Made by a program: the position numbers and the translations under genes. This document shows, one piece after another, positions 1 to 8,087 of a stretch of 50,300 bases of DNA. The DNA comes from Lachnospiraceae bacterium. Lineage in GTDB: Bacteria; Bacillota; Clostridia; Lachnospirales; Lachnospiraceae. The notes under the pieces were generated by a model. The model made no database searches and was not told the origin of the DNA. It worked only from the letters and a program-made list of their open reading frames with translations. The first letter of the stretch is position 1. Each line of letters opens with the position of its first letter. The stretch spans positions 9,459-59,758 of the forward strand of contig JAAUZV010000013.1 in assembly GCA_014804425.1 (NCBI GenBank), given 5' to 3'.

Positions 1-38
1 ATACGCAAATTCTTTCGGATATTGATCTGACGTATCAT

Positions 39-68
39 GGGCGCTTCCGGTTTCGGGAGCGCCCTTTT
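39..68 (+). terminator. Rho-independent terminator of an upstream gene
   Basis: GGGCGCTTCC pairs with GGGAGCGCCC (10 bp, one G-U pair) across a 6-nt loop and is followed by TTTT. It presumably ends a gene lying left of the window. A frame ending at the TGA at 28-30 could be its last codons, but too little is present to call a CDS. Confidence 0.75.
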
Positions 69-97
69 CATACGCAAAGAAAAAATAAAAAAAGGTA

Positions 98-128
98 TTG
101 ACCCTCCTCTTAGGTCAGAAGGTAAACT
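98..128 (+). promoter_or_regulatory. MerR-type promoter with 19-bp spacer
   Basis: TTGACC (98-103) and TAAACT (123-128) are separated by 19 bp instead of 17. This overlong spacer is the hallmark of promoters activated by MerR-family DNA distortion. An imperfect dyad, ACCCTC-N11-GAAGGT (101-123), is centred in the spacer. It precedes the MerR gene at 172, so autoregulation is the simplest reading. Confidence 0.65.
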
Positions 129-171
129 GATTAAAGATTCGAATCGATCATCACGAAAGGGGTAAGAGAAC

Positions 172-978
172 ATGTTGCAGATCGGAGAGTTTTCCAGAAT
201 ATGCTGTGTCAGCGTCAAGACGCTTCACCATTATGATAAGATCGGTCTGCTCGCGCCGGCAGAGGTAGACCGCGTTACGGGCTACCGCTATTACAGGACA
301 GAGCAGATTGACACGATGAACTATATCGGTCGCCTGAAGCGTTATGGATTTTCTTTAGAAGAAATTCAACATTTACTTACCATTTCGGAACGGAAAGAGC
401 TCTCAGATGCGCTGCGGCAGCAAAAGGAAAAACTGAAGCGTGAACAGCAGGAAATGGCCATTATCCTGAACGAGCTTCAGACACACATTTCTGTATTCGA
501 AAGGACAGGTGATATTATGACTTATCAGAAGGGCTATACCATTGGGATCAAGCAGTCGCCGGTAATGAATGTACTGGCAAAACGCGCCATGATGGGGGTA
601 GATGAATTCGGCAAGTATTACGGTACACTTTTTGAGCGTGTACCGAAGGAGCACGTCACGCCGACCGGATTAAACGGCGCAAGGTATCATGATGAGGAAT
701 TCAACCATGAATCCTCGGATGTTGAGGTCTTTATTGAGATTAAGGAAGAGGAAAAGGCAGACGCAGTGCTTCCGTCCTGCGAATGCGCGACGACCGTTCA
801 TCATGGGGGATATTCCACACTCTCGGAGGCGTATGGCGCAATTGTGACATGGATCATAGAGAACGGTTACGAAATCGCGGGCGCGCCGTTTGAGCTCTAT
901 ATCAAAACACAGTTTGACTCACCTTCGCCGGAAGATTGGGAGACGGAGGTATATTTTCCGATTCGAAAGAAAAGATAA
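172..978 (+). CDS. MerR-family regulator with GyrI-like effector-binding domain
   Basis: 268 residues. An N-terminal MerR winged helix-turn-helix spans about residues 1-70 (IGEFSRICCVSVKTLHHYDK, then TGYRYY). A dimerising helix follows at about 75-108, then a GyrI/AraC-type effector-binding domain (about 115-268), as in BmrR and BltR, which sense amphipathic drugs and activate efflux pumps. The ATG at 172 follows a GGGG-containing purine-rich site. An ABC exporter behind a matching 19-bp-spacer promoter lies directly downstream, so it probably activates that exporter as well as itself. The ligand cannot be told from sequence. Confidence 0.88.
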   Translation: MLQIGEFSRICCVSVKTLHHYDKIGLLAPAEVDRVTGYRYYRTEQIDTMNYIGRLKRYGFSLEEIQHLLTISERKELSDALRQQKEKLKREQQEMAIILNELQTHISVFERTGDIMTYQKGYTIGIKQSPVMNVLAKRAMMGVDEFGKYYGTLFERVPKEHVTPTGLNGARYHDEEFNHESSDVEVFIEIKEEEKADAVLPSCECATTVHHGGYSTLSEAYGAIVTWIIENGYEIAGAPFELYIKTQFDSPSPEDWETEVYFPIRKKR

Positions 979-1014
979 TCTGTTGCAAATCTCTTGATTC
1001 TGAAAGGATTCTCC

Positions 1015-1045
1015 TTGACATTGTCCTTGGGACAAGGGTTAGGCT
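1015..1045 (+). promoter_or_regulatory. MerR-type promoter of the split ABC exporter
   Basis: TTGACA (1015-1020) and TAGGCT (1040-1045) are exactly 19 bp apart. A perfect inverted repeat, TTGTCC-TTG-GGACAA (1021-1035), lies in the spacer, as expected for a MerR dimer. The regulator at 172-978 is the obvious candidate. A TATAAG at 1051-1056 is a weaker alternative -10. Confidence 0.65.
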
Positions 1046-1064
1046 TTCTTTATAAGCCTAACCC
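1036..1064. repeat. 29-bp perfect palindrome overlapping the -10 and start region
   Basis: GGGTTAGGCTT (1036-1046), a 7-nt loop and AAGCCTAACCC (1054-1064) form a perfect 11-bp inverted repeat. It overlaps the proposed -10 and the likely transcription start, and ends four bases before the ribosome binding site. Because the left arm would be mostly untranscribed, an operator for a second dimeric protein is more likely than an RNA hairpin. Confidence 0.7.
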
Positions 1065-1082
1065 GATAGGAGGAGAATCATT

Positions 1083-2033
1083 TTGAGAATCATAAGAAAA
1101 CTCATTCGGTCACACAAAATCCTTTTCTTAACAGCATCTATATTCACTATTTTATCGGTGTTATTAAATCTATATTGGAATCGCTTTTTGGCGGATGTGA
1201 TAGACCGCCTTGGAAGTGTGCTGCCAGCCGGCTTTCAAGATGCGGAGACGGTCATAATGCAACTTCTCATGACGGCCGCTTTTATCATTCTTTTTCACAC
1301 GGTCATTGAATTTTCAGCCTCATATATGGCTTCTTATACCTGTGAAGTTTTTGCGCATGAAATGCGCATGGGATATAGCAGGTTTTATTTACAAAGTGAT
1401 ATTCTGACTCTCTCAAAATGTAATGTCGGAGAGGAGCAGTCAGCCATGCAAAATGAGTTAAGAGAAATTTCCGCGTACTTAAACGAAAATCTTTTTTCTT
1501 TTATGAAGCAATTTGCTGCATTTGCTGTTACCGGTATCTTTTTGTTCTGTCAGAGCGGGAAGCTGACGCTGTTTACCCTGTTCCCGGTGATTCCATTGCT
1601 GCTTTACTGTTACTTTTCCGGTAAGATCATTAAAAACTTAACGGAACAGTGTCAGAAAAACAAAGCGAAAATGAATGGACTTACGGGTATCCTCTTAGAG
1701 CTGTTTCCGGTTATTCAGGTCTATCATGCGCATGAGTTGATTCAAGGTTCGATGAATGAAAAAATTTCAGAATGGCAGAATCGAAATATCAGAAAAGAGC
1801 GGATTACAGCAAGATTGATGTCCTTTTCGGGTCTGCTTTCCTTTGTGCCGCTTCTGCTGCTGTTGGGATTTGGCGGACGCATGGTGATAAGCGGTGAGAT
1901 CAGCATGGGTATTTTTTATATCTTTATCAATCTTTCGGGGGATGTTTCGGGATTCTTACAGAATATGCCGGGGATTTATGCCGGTTTCAGACGATTTTGC
2001 GCATCGGTCAGCAGATTGGAGGGGAGATTATGA
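1083..2033 (+). CDS. ABC exporter transmembrane-domain protein, without ATPase domain
   Basis: 316 residues with about six hydrophobic segments (roughly 13-32, 57-83, 140-158, 160-178, 245-268, 277-292), the layout of an ABC exporter transmembrane half. The chain ends at the point where the nucleotide-binding domain would normally follow (ASVSRLEGRL). The start is TTG 1083, preceded by AGGAGG at 1068-1073. Its TGA overlaps the ATG of the next gene (ATGA), so the ATPase is a separate but translationally coupled polypeptide. The substrate is unknown; the MerR context suggests a toxic compound or peptide. Confidence 0.8.
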   Translation: MRIIRKLIRSHKILFLTASIFTILSVLLNLYWNRFLADVIDRLGSVLPAGFQDAETVIMQLLMTAAFIILFHTVIEFSASYMASYTCEVFAHEMRMGYSRFYLQSDILTLSKCNVGEEQSAMQNELREISAYLNENLFSFMKQFAAFAVTGIFLFCQSGKLTLFTLFPVIPLLLYCYFSGKIIKNLTEQCQKNKAKMNGLTGILLELFPVIQVYHAHELIQGSMNEKISEWQNRNIRKERITARLMSFSGLLSFVPLLLLLGFGGRMVISGEISMGIFYIFINLSGDVSGFLQNMPGIYAGFRRFCASVSRLEGRL

Positions 2034-2677
2034 ATCCATACGCAGTTTATTTAGACCAAATATCATTTTCCTATGAGAATACGATGATACTGAAGGAACT
2101 ATCTTTAAAAGTGAAATTCGGGGAACACATCGGGATCGTAGGAGACAGCGGATGCGGCAAAAGCACGATATTGAAAATCGTCTCGGGTCTTTATGAAGCG
2201 GATGAGGGAAAAGTTGCCATAGCGGGGGAGAGCCTGCCTGAGAAAATCCGAGAGCAGGTTGCAATGGTGATGCAGCATCATAGCCTTTTCCCGCTGTCTA
2301 TCAGAGAGAATATTACCTGCGGGCATGATATGCCGGAAAACAGGATATGGGATGCCTGTCAGAATGCGGGCCTGACTGATTGGATCAAGAGCCTTCCGCA
2401 TGGTCTTGACACAAACGTCGGGGAGCGGGGAGGGCAGGTGTCAGGCGGGCAGGCACAGCGGATTCAGATAGCCAGAGCCCTTTGTAAAAATGCGCCGATC
2501 ATTTTGCTGGATGAACCGGCATCAGCGCTCGATCAGGATACGGGAGAGCTTGTCTTAAAGGCACTGAGTCGGCTGATGGATGGCAGGACGGTACTTCATG
2601 TCACACACCACCCGGAAACCTTAGACAGCAGTTATCGGATTTATCGTTTGGAGGGAGGGAAGCTTGTTCATGAGTGA
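2030..2677 (+). CDS. ABC exporter ATP-binding protein
   Basis: 215 residues and a complete nucleotide-binding domain. Walker A GDSGCGKST lies at 38-46, signature VSGGQ at about 137, Walker B ILLDEP at about 158, followed by the D-loop region and an H-loop in VTHHPET. It energises the flanking membrane proteins. The start at ATG 2030 is chosen because it overlaps the upstream stop (ATGA) and has GGAGGGGAG just upstream. It overlaps the next gene by 8-14 bp, depending on that gene's start. It is the only ATPase for two transmembrane subunits in this operon. Confidence 0.88.
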   Translation: MNPYAVYLDQISFSYENTMILKELSLKVKFGEHIGIVGDSGCGKSTILKIVSGLYEADEGKVAIAGESLPEKIREQVAMVMQHHSLFPLSIRENITCGHDMPENRIWDACQNAGLTDWIKSLPHGLDTNVGERGGQVSGGQAQRIQIARALCKNAPIILLDEPASALDQDTGELVLKALSRLMDGRTVLHVTHHPETLDSSYRIYRLEGGKLVHE

Positions 2678-3617
2678 TTTATTCGGTTTGATAAAGAGAA
2701 TGGGCAGTTTGCGTAAGTATGTATTTCTTTTGCTGTTAAGGTCTCCGTTTGATGCACTCAGAACATGGATGCTGGCAAATTTGATGAAGACGACGTTTCA
2801 TTGTCTGGAAACCAATGACGCCGACAGGCTGTTTGCAGAATGTATGACCTATGGCTTGATCTGTGCCCTGATGTTTTTTTATAATGGAACGATATGGAGT
2901 ATCTATGCGGCTTTTTCTGTCAAATTAGAAGCCGGACTTCAAAAAGCAATGATTCAAAAAATCATGAGCATGCCATATCAGCAGGTAGAAAGTCATTTCA
3001 GCGGTGAATGGATCACAAAGCTAAACAGTGATATTCAGGAAGCATGTATGATGATGAATGGGCCTCTGAACATCCCTCATGCGGTGGTAGCCGTGATCAA
3101 CACGATTCTGTCCTCTTTTTTGATATGCAGAAGCAGCTTCCTTTTATTTTGTATCACATGGCTGCTTATGATACCGTATTTGTTCCTGAATGATCAGATC
3201 GTGCTGAAAGAGATGCCGAACTTAAAGGAGGAGTCTCAAAGGGTTATGGCTGAGAGCACCTCCGCCATCAAGCCGCTCATTACAGAGGCGGAGTCCATTC
3301 TGATTTATGATGCAGGCGGTCTGATGATGCAAAAATGTGAGAAAAGCAGTCTGAAGCTGATGAAAGTCAATCAAAATATGCATAGGAGGAATGCCTTGAG
3401 CGGTGCCGTTATACGCCTGTTTGGATGCGGCGGGTACTTTGTGATATTGATGATCGGGTATGATTCTATTTTAGCCGGGAGAATGTCCTTTGCGGATGTG
3501 GTGTATTGCATACAGGCAAGGAGCGCTATTTTGGCGGGAATGTTTATGCTGATCACTTCTATCAACAATATCAAGACAAGGTCGGTCTGTGTAAGAAGAA
3601 TCAAAAGTGTATTATAA
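2664..3617 (+). CDS. Second ABC exporter transmembrane-domain protein
   Basis: 317 residues with hydrophobic segments typical of an ABC exporter transmembrane domain. It ends at CVRRIKSVL, where an exporter normally passes into its nucleotide-binding domain, and no ATPase gene follows. Either this is a naturally split system with one shared ATPase, or the second ATPase domain has been lost. TTG 2664 is well spaced from GGGAGG (2653-2658); ATG 2670 is the alternative. It overlaps the upstream ATPase gene. Confidence 0.72.
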   Translation: MFMSDLFGLIKRMGSLRKYVFLLLLRSPFDALRTWMLANLMKTTFHCLETNDADRLFAECMTYGLICALMFFYNGTIWSIYAAFSVKLEAGLQKAMIQKIMSMPYQQVESHFSGEWITKLNSDIQEACMMMNGPLNIPHAVVAVINTILSSFLICRSSFLLFCITWLLMIPYLFLNDQIVLKEMPNLKEESQRVMAESTSAIKPLITEAESILIYDAGGLMMQKCEKSSLKLMKVNQNMHRRNALSGAVIRLFGCGGYFVILMIGYDSILAGRMSFADVVYCIQARSAILAGMFMLITSINNIKTRSVCVRRIKSVL

Positions 3618-3679
3618 AAGGCGGGAATGAAACGATGAGGTCGTAAAATGATGAAACGATTTGGAAAGGGGAGGCATTG

Positions 3680-4150
3680 ATGAAAAATGATCTGATGTTG
3701 ATCGGGGAAATAGCGGAGTTTTTCAGGGTATCAAGAAAGGCAATCCGATTATATGAAAAGAAAGGGATCATCAAACCGGTGAAAGTAGATGCGGAGACCG
3801 GCTATCGCTATTATTCCACGGAACAGGTGCAGCAGTTGAACGCATTACTGGAGTTGAAGGCAATGGGGTTTTCTCTTGATGAGATTAAAACGATCATGGA
3901 TGGAGGGACGACGAAAGAGCAGTTGATCGCCGCGCTTGAAAAAAAGCATCAGGCATGGCAGGAGGCCGTGGATGCGGCGAAATATAAGATGGAATGCATA
4001 GAACAGGTGATCGGCAATGTGCGAAGTTCCCAAACTGCGGAAAAGATTTCTGAGATGGCAGAGGAGGAACGGGCATGGTTACTGGTAAAGATGGTCTGCA
4101 TTGAGGATGTCAGAGCGCAGAAAGCATTGAGTGAAGCGTTATGGCTGTGA
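3680..4150 (+). CDS. MerR-family transcriptional regulator, short form
   Basis: 156 residues. The MerR helix-turn-helix covers about residues 6-73 (IGEIAEFFRVSRKAIRLYEK, then TGYRYYSTEQ). An amphipathic dimerisation helix follows, and then a short tail ending SEALWL with no GyrI domain. ATG 3680 is preferred over the in-frame TTG at 3677 because GGGGAGG (3668-3674) is spaced for it. It closes the exporter cluster and may be a second regulator of it. Whether the short C-terminus is natural or a truncation cannot be settled from this sequence alone. Confidence 0.8.
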   Translation: MKNDLMLIGEIAEFFRVSRKAIRLYEKKGIIKPVKVDAETGYRYYSTEQVQQLNALLELKAMGFSLDEIKTIMDGGTTKEQLIAALEKKHQAWQEAVDAAKYKMECIEQVIGNVRSSQTAEKISEMAEEERAWLLVKMVCIEDVRAQKALSEALWL

Positions 4151-4190
4151 TGCGGAATGCCGGCTGTATCATAAATGATGAATTGGAGGA

Positions 4191-4219
4191 TTGAAACAAA
4201 CAGACAGATTGTTTATAAT
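4191..4219 (+). promoter_or_regulatory. Sigma-A promoter of the nucleoside-salvage operon
   Basis: TTGAAA (4191-4196), a 17-bp spacer and a perfect TATAAT (4214-4219). Transcription would start near 4226 and could run through the closely packed genes to the terminator at 10515-10542. Confidence 0.7.
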
Positions 4220-4301
4220 GAAAGAAAAACGAATAAAGAGGCGTGTGCTGTTGAAAGAATAAAGCATCATGGAATAAAGAGTGCACGGACAGGAGCGGAT
4301 G

Positions 4302-5429
4302 ATGGAAAAATTGACAAGCTATCGGATTTCAGAGATCGGGGAGGCAAACTGCAGGATATGGGGGCGTTACAGCGGCAAGCTTGACCCGCTTGCTCTTTTT
4401 TGGACAGGGTCGGGCATTGAATTAAACGTGCAGGCATCCGAGCTTTGGGTGGATTTGGAGACCGATTATGACTGCCATGAGCAATGGATGAGCGTGCTTG
4501 TGAATGGTGCGCATGTCAGCCGTCAGATGCTTCCGAAAGGGCGGAGTGAGATCTGTCTGTTCCGCAATATGAATCCGCAGGAGACAAAAACGGTCCGGCT
4601 GATGAAAGATGTGCAGGCGATGTCGGATGATGAAAGGGCATGTTTTTTGATTCACGGTGTCCGTACGGACGGTACTTTTCATCCGGTGCAGCCGCGCGCT
4701 TATAAGTTTGAGTTTATCGGCGACAGCATTACCTCCGGAGAAGGGACGATCGGGGCAAAAAAAGAATGGGATTGGATTTCCATGTTCTTTTCGAGCGTAC
4801 ATGATTATGCGACGCTCGTCAGCGAGGCATGCGGCGCGGAGTGTCATATCATTTCACAGAGCGGGTGGGGGACGCTGACCGGTTGGGACAATGACCCGAG
4901 ACATGCATTGCCGCTCTATTATGAGAAAGTGTGCGGTTTGTTAAAGGGAGAGCGCAATCTCGCTTACGGCACGGGAGAGGATTATGATTTTTCGAAATGG
5001 CAGCCGGATGCGGTCATCGTCAATCTCGGAACCAATGATATGTCGGCGTTTGAACAGCCGGAGTGGCGGGATGAAAAGACGGGGCAGACGTTTAAACAGC
5101 ACAGGGATGGGGACGGCTCGCTAAGGAAAGAGGATGCGGAACGGTTTGAGCAGGCGGTCATCGGTTTTTTGGGAAAGCTTCGGACATACAATCCGAAAGC
5201 ACATCTCGTTTGGACATACGGAATGCTCGGTTCGCCCCTGCTTAAACTGATCGAACATGCCGTGTTGACCTATTGCGCGCAGACGGGGGATGAGAATGTG
5301 GCGTTTGTGCTTTTGCCGGATACGGTGCCGGAGTCGGTCGGTTCCCGCGAGCATCCCGGAAAAAAGAGTCATGAGGCAGCTGCGCAGGTATTGACGAATT
5401 ATCTGAAAGCGTACCTCGCGGCAAAGTAG
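4302..5429 (+). CDS. SGNH/GDSL-family esterase with N-terminal beta-sandwich
   Basis: 375 residues. The first 130 or so form a beta-rich domain; the rest is an SGNH hydrolase. Seen directly are GDSIT with the catalytic Ser at about residue 142, the GTND block (NLGTNDMS) and a C-terminal SREHPGKKSH carrying the catalytic Asp/His region. The architecture resembles carbohydrate esterase family 2 deacetylases, so an O-acetyl sugar substrate is plausible but unproven. No signal peptide is seen, so it is probably cytoplasmic. ATG 4302 fits AGGAG at 4291-4295 better than GTG 4281 or ATG 4299. Confidence 0.78.
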   Translation: MEKLTSYRISEIGEANCRIWGRYSGKLDPLALFWTGSGIELNVQASELWVDLETDYDCHEQWMSVLVNGAHVSRQMLPKGRSEICLFRNMNPQETKTVRLMKDVQAMSDDERACFLIHGVRTDGTFHPVQPRAYKFEFIGDSITSGEGTIGAKKEWDWISMFFSSVHDYATLVSEACGAECHIISQSGWGTLTGWDNDPRHALPLYYEKVCGLLKGERNLAYGTGEDYDFSKWQPDAVIVNLGTNDMSAFEQPEWRDEKTGQTFKQHRDGDGSLRKEDAERFEQAVIGFLGKLRTYNPKAHLVWTYGMLGSPLLKLIEHAVLTYCAQTGDENVAFVLLPDTVPESVGSREHPGKKSHEAAAQVLTNYLKAYLAAK

Positions 5430-5463
5430 ACTGGACGACTAAAAAACAGAGAGGAGAACAATC

Positions 5464-6300
5464 ATGGCGGAAAATAAAACCTATGAGAAACTGATGAATT
5501 GTTTGGCGTGCATCCGGAAGAAAACGGATTTCGTTCCGAAGGTCGCGCTGGTGCTCGGCTCGGGGCTCGGCAATTACGGGGAAAAGATTAAATTGGAGAC
5601 GGCGGTTTCCTATCATGATATTGAGGGATTTCCCGTATCCACCGTTGCGGGGCATAAGGGACAGTTTTTATTTGGTTATGTCGGTGCGGTGCCGGTTGTC
5701 TGCATGCAGGGGCGGGTGCATTATTATGAGGGGTATGACATTTCTGATGTCGTGCTGCCGATCCGGCTGATGAAATTGATGGGCGCGGAGATTCTTTTTT
5801 TGACAAATGCGGCGGGAGGGCTTCAGGACGGCATGACCGCGGGAGATTTTATGTTGATCCGCGATCATATTTCCTGTTTTGCGCCGAATCCGCTGATCGG
5901 AAGCAATATTGACGAGCTGGGAGAGCGCTTCCCGGATATGACGGAGATTTATGATCACGAGCTGGCGCGTCTGATCCGCAAAAACGCATCATCCCGCGGC
6001 ATTTTGATCAAGGAGGGCGTTTACGCGCAGTTGACCGGACCGTCATTTGAGTCGCCTGCGGAGATCACGATGCTAAAGCGGCTCGGCGTGGATGCGGTCG
6101 GCATGAGCACGGTCGTGGAAGCGATCGCGGCAAAGCATATGGGAATGCGGATCTGCGGCATTTCCTGCATCTGTAATCTGGCGGCGGGTATCAGCAAGCA
6201 TTCGTTGTCACACGAGGAGGTACAGGCAGCAGGCAAGGCAGCAGCGCCGTTGTTTGAGGCTCTGGTGAGCGCCTGCGTGGAGGATTTTGCGTCATGCTGA
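5464..6300 (+). CDS. punA: Purine-nucleoside phosphorylase (trimeric, type I)
   Basis: 278 residues. It splits inosine and guanosine (or deoxy forms) with phosphate into base plus ribose-1-phosphate. Family blocks are present in order: LGSGLG (phosphate binding), GHKG, QGRVHYYEG, LTNAAGG, then GPSFESPAE and VGMSTV (purine and ribose contacts). Length matches the trimeric PNP-I family. AGAGGAG lies just upstream. The gene overlaps cdd by 7 bp, giving a salvage pair for purines and pyrimidines. Confidence 0.92.
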   Translation: MAENKTYEKLMNCLACIRKKTDFVPKVALVLGSGLGNYGEKIKLETAVSYHDIEGFPVSTVAGHKGQFLFGYVGAVPVVCMQGRVHYYEGYDISDVVLPIRLMKLMGAEILFLTNAAGGLQDGMTAGDFMLIRDHISCFAPNPLIGSNIDELGERFPDMTEIYDHELARLIRKNASSRGILIKEGVYAQLTGPSFESPAEITMLKRLGVDAVGMSTVVEAIAAKHMGMRICGISCICNLAAGISKHSLSHEEVQAAGKAAAPLFEALVSACVEDFASC

Positions 6301-6725
6301 CAGAGGAACAAAAAAGACAACTGATCAGGGAAGCTTTGGCGGCGCGTGAGCACTCCTACAGCCCATATTCTAAGTATCGCGTAGGTGCGGCGCTGCTTGC
6401 CGGGGACGGCAGGATCTTTCAGGGCTGTAATATTGAGAACGCCGCGTATTCGCCGACAAACTGTGCGGAGCGGACCGCTGTGTTTAAAGCGGTTTCGGAG
6501 GGCTGCCGTGTATTTTCAGCGATTGCGGTCGTCGGCGGAAAAGAAGAAAAACCGACGGGCGAGTTTGCGTATCCGTGCGGCGTGTGCAGACAAGTATTGC
6601 GCGAGTTTGCGGAGCCGTCAGCGTTCGTTGTGATCTGTGCGCGTTCGGAGGAGGATTACAGGGAGTTTACGCTTGACGAAATGCTGCCGGAGAGCTTTGG
6701 TCCCGCACAGCTTGAGAGAGGCTAA
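6294..6725 (+). CDS. cdd: Cytidine deaminase
   Basis: 143 residues. It hydrolytically deaminates cytidine and deoxycytidine to uridine forms. The zinc site is complete: NCAERTA supplies one Cys and the catalytic Glu, and PCGVCRQ the other two Cys. NIENAAYSPTNC is the usual substrate-binding stretch. The size matches homotetrameric bacterial enzymes. It starts inside the end of the phosphorylase gene, so the two are translationally coupled. Confidence 0.93.
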   Translation: MLTEEQKRQLIREALAAREHSYSPYSKYRVGAALLAGDGRIFQGCNIENAAYSPTNCAERTAVFKAVSEGCRVFSAIAVVGGKEEKPTGEFAYPCGVCRQVLREFAEPSAFVVICARSEEDYREFTLDEMLPESFGPAQLERG

Positions 6726-6740
6726 AAAAGGAGGCTGCCG

Positions 6741-8087
6741 ATGAATCTGCGTTTTTATCATGCTTATATTCTGACGATGGAGGAGAATGAGGCGGCAAGC
6801 GGTGAACGGGAACTATGGGTTCGTGATGACCGCATTGCCTATATCGGACGGCCTGCGGATGAGAGTGAACGGGAACGCAATATGCGGCGGTGCGGAATTC
6901 TGCTGCATGGCTTTGACCGGGAGATCGACTGTGAGGGCGATGTCCTGATGCCGGGGTTTAAGAACGCGCATGCGCATTCGGGCATGACGCTGTTTCGTTC
7001 CGTTGCGGATGACCTTCCGCTTGCGGAGTGGCTGCATCAGCAGATTTTTCCGAGGGAGGCGCTTCTTACACCGCAGGATATCAAGACGCTGACGAAGCTT
7101 GCCATCATGGAATATGTTTCAGGCGGTGTGACGGCGGTGTTTGATATGTATCTGGCGCCGGATGAGATCGCGGAGGCGTTCATTGAGACGGGGATGCGCT
7201 GCGTGCAGTGCGGAACGGTCAATAATTTCACGCATTCCGCCGCGCAGCTGGAAGATTTCTATCTGCGCCTGAATGAAAAGCATCCGCTGATGGGGTACCG
7301 CCTCGGTTTTCATGCGGAATATACGACGGACTTAAAGCTGCTGGAACAGATTGCGGCATTGGCGGAAAAATACCGGCAGCCCGTGTATATGCATTTATCG
7401 GAGACCGAAAAAGAAGTTGCGGAATGCCAAACGCGTTACGGCATGTCGCCGGTGGCGTTTCTTGATTCCCTCGGCATGTTTTCGTATGGCGGCGCGGGCT
7501 ATCACTGTGTGCATGTTTCTGACGAAGACATGGAAATTCTGGCAAAAAAGAGTGTCGGTGTGGTGACAAATCCGGCGTCCAATATGAAACTAATGAGCGG
7601 GATCGCACCCATCAGAAAAATGCTGCAAAAAGGAGTCTGTATTGCGCTCGGCACGGACGGACCAGCAAGCAATAACGGGCTTGATCTGTTTCGGGAGATG
7701 TATCTCCTTTCCGTGCTTGCCAAATATCGGGAACAGGACCCCGCGGCGGTTTCACCGATGCAGATTTTGACGATGGCGGCGGGAAACGGTGCGCGTATCA
7801 TGGGACTGACCAACTGTGTTTCGTTAAGTGAGGGAGCAAAAGCGGATATGATCCGTATTGATATGAGACAGCCGGAAATGCGTCCGCTGCACAGCATAAC
7901 AAACGGGAAAATGGAACCGTCCGGGTTTGCGGCGAATCTGGTATACAGCGGCAGTAAACGCGATGTGCGCATGACGATGGTGGACGGCAGGATTTTATAT
8001 GAGGATGGCCGGTATTATCTGAACGTTGACAGGAATACCCTGTATGCGGAGGTGGAACGGATCGCGGACAGGATTGGAGAGAGTTGA
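6741..8087 (+). CDS. mtaD: Amidohydrolase, MTA/SAH (adenosine-type) deaminase family
   Basis: 448 residues, amidohydrolase superfamily. Metal ligands are visible: NAHAHSG (HxH) near residue 75, MHLSE and HCVHVS (third and fourth His), and GTDGPASNN (Asp). The arrangement is that of 5'-methylthioadenosine/S-adenosylhomocysteine deaminases, which convert an adenosine moiety to an inosine moiety. Its position after punA and cdd supports a nucleoside substrate, since the inosine product could feed the phosphorylase. Guanine or chlorohydrolase-type activities cannot be excluded. AGGAGG sits at 6730-6735. Confidence 0.8.
   Translation: MNLRFYHAYILTMEENEAASGERELWVRDDRIAYIGRPADESERERNMRRCGILLHGFDREIDCEGDVLMPGFKNAHAHSGMTLFRSVADDLPLAEWLHQQIFPREALLTPQDIKTLTKLAIMEYVSGGVTAVFDMYLAPDEIAEAFIETGMRCVQCGTVNNFTHSAAQLEDFYLRLNEKHPLMGYRLGFHAEYTTDLKLLEQIAALAEKYRQPVYMHLSETEKEVAECQTRYGMSPVAFLDSLGMFSYGGAGYHCVHVSDEDMEILAKKSVGVVTNPASNMKLMSGIAPIRKMLQKGVCIALGTDGPASNNGLDLFREMYLLSVLAKYREQDPAAVSPMQILTMAAGNGARIMGLTNCVSLSEGAKADMIRIDMRQPEMRPLHSITNGKMEPSGFAANLVYSGSKRDVRMTMVDGRILYEDGRYYLNVDRNTLYAEVERIADRIGES

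Noticed and set aside
1-30. Possible 3' end of a coding sequence at the left edge
   Set aside because: At most nine codons are present, with nothing to identify the frame.
3627-3660. Direct repeat ATGAAACGAT at 3627-3636 and 3651-3660
   Set aside because: Ten bases, 24 bp apart, in a short gap; the spacing fits no binding family and chance is likely.
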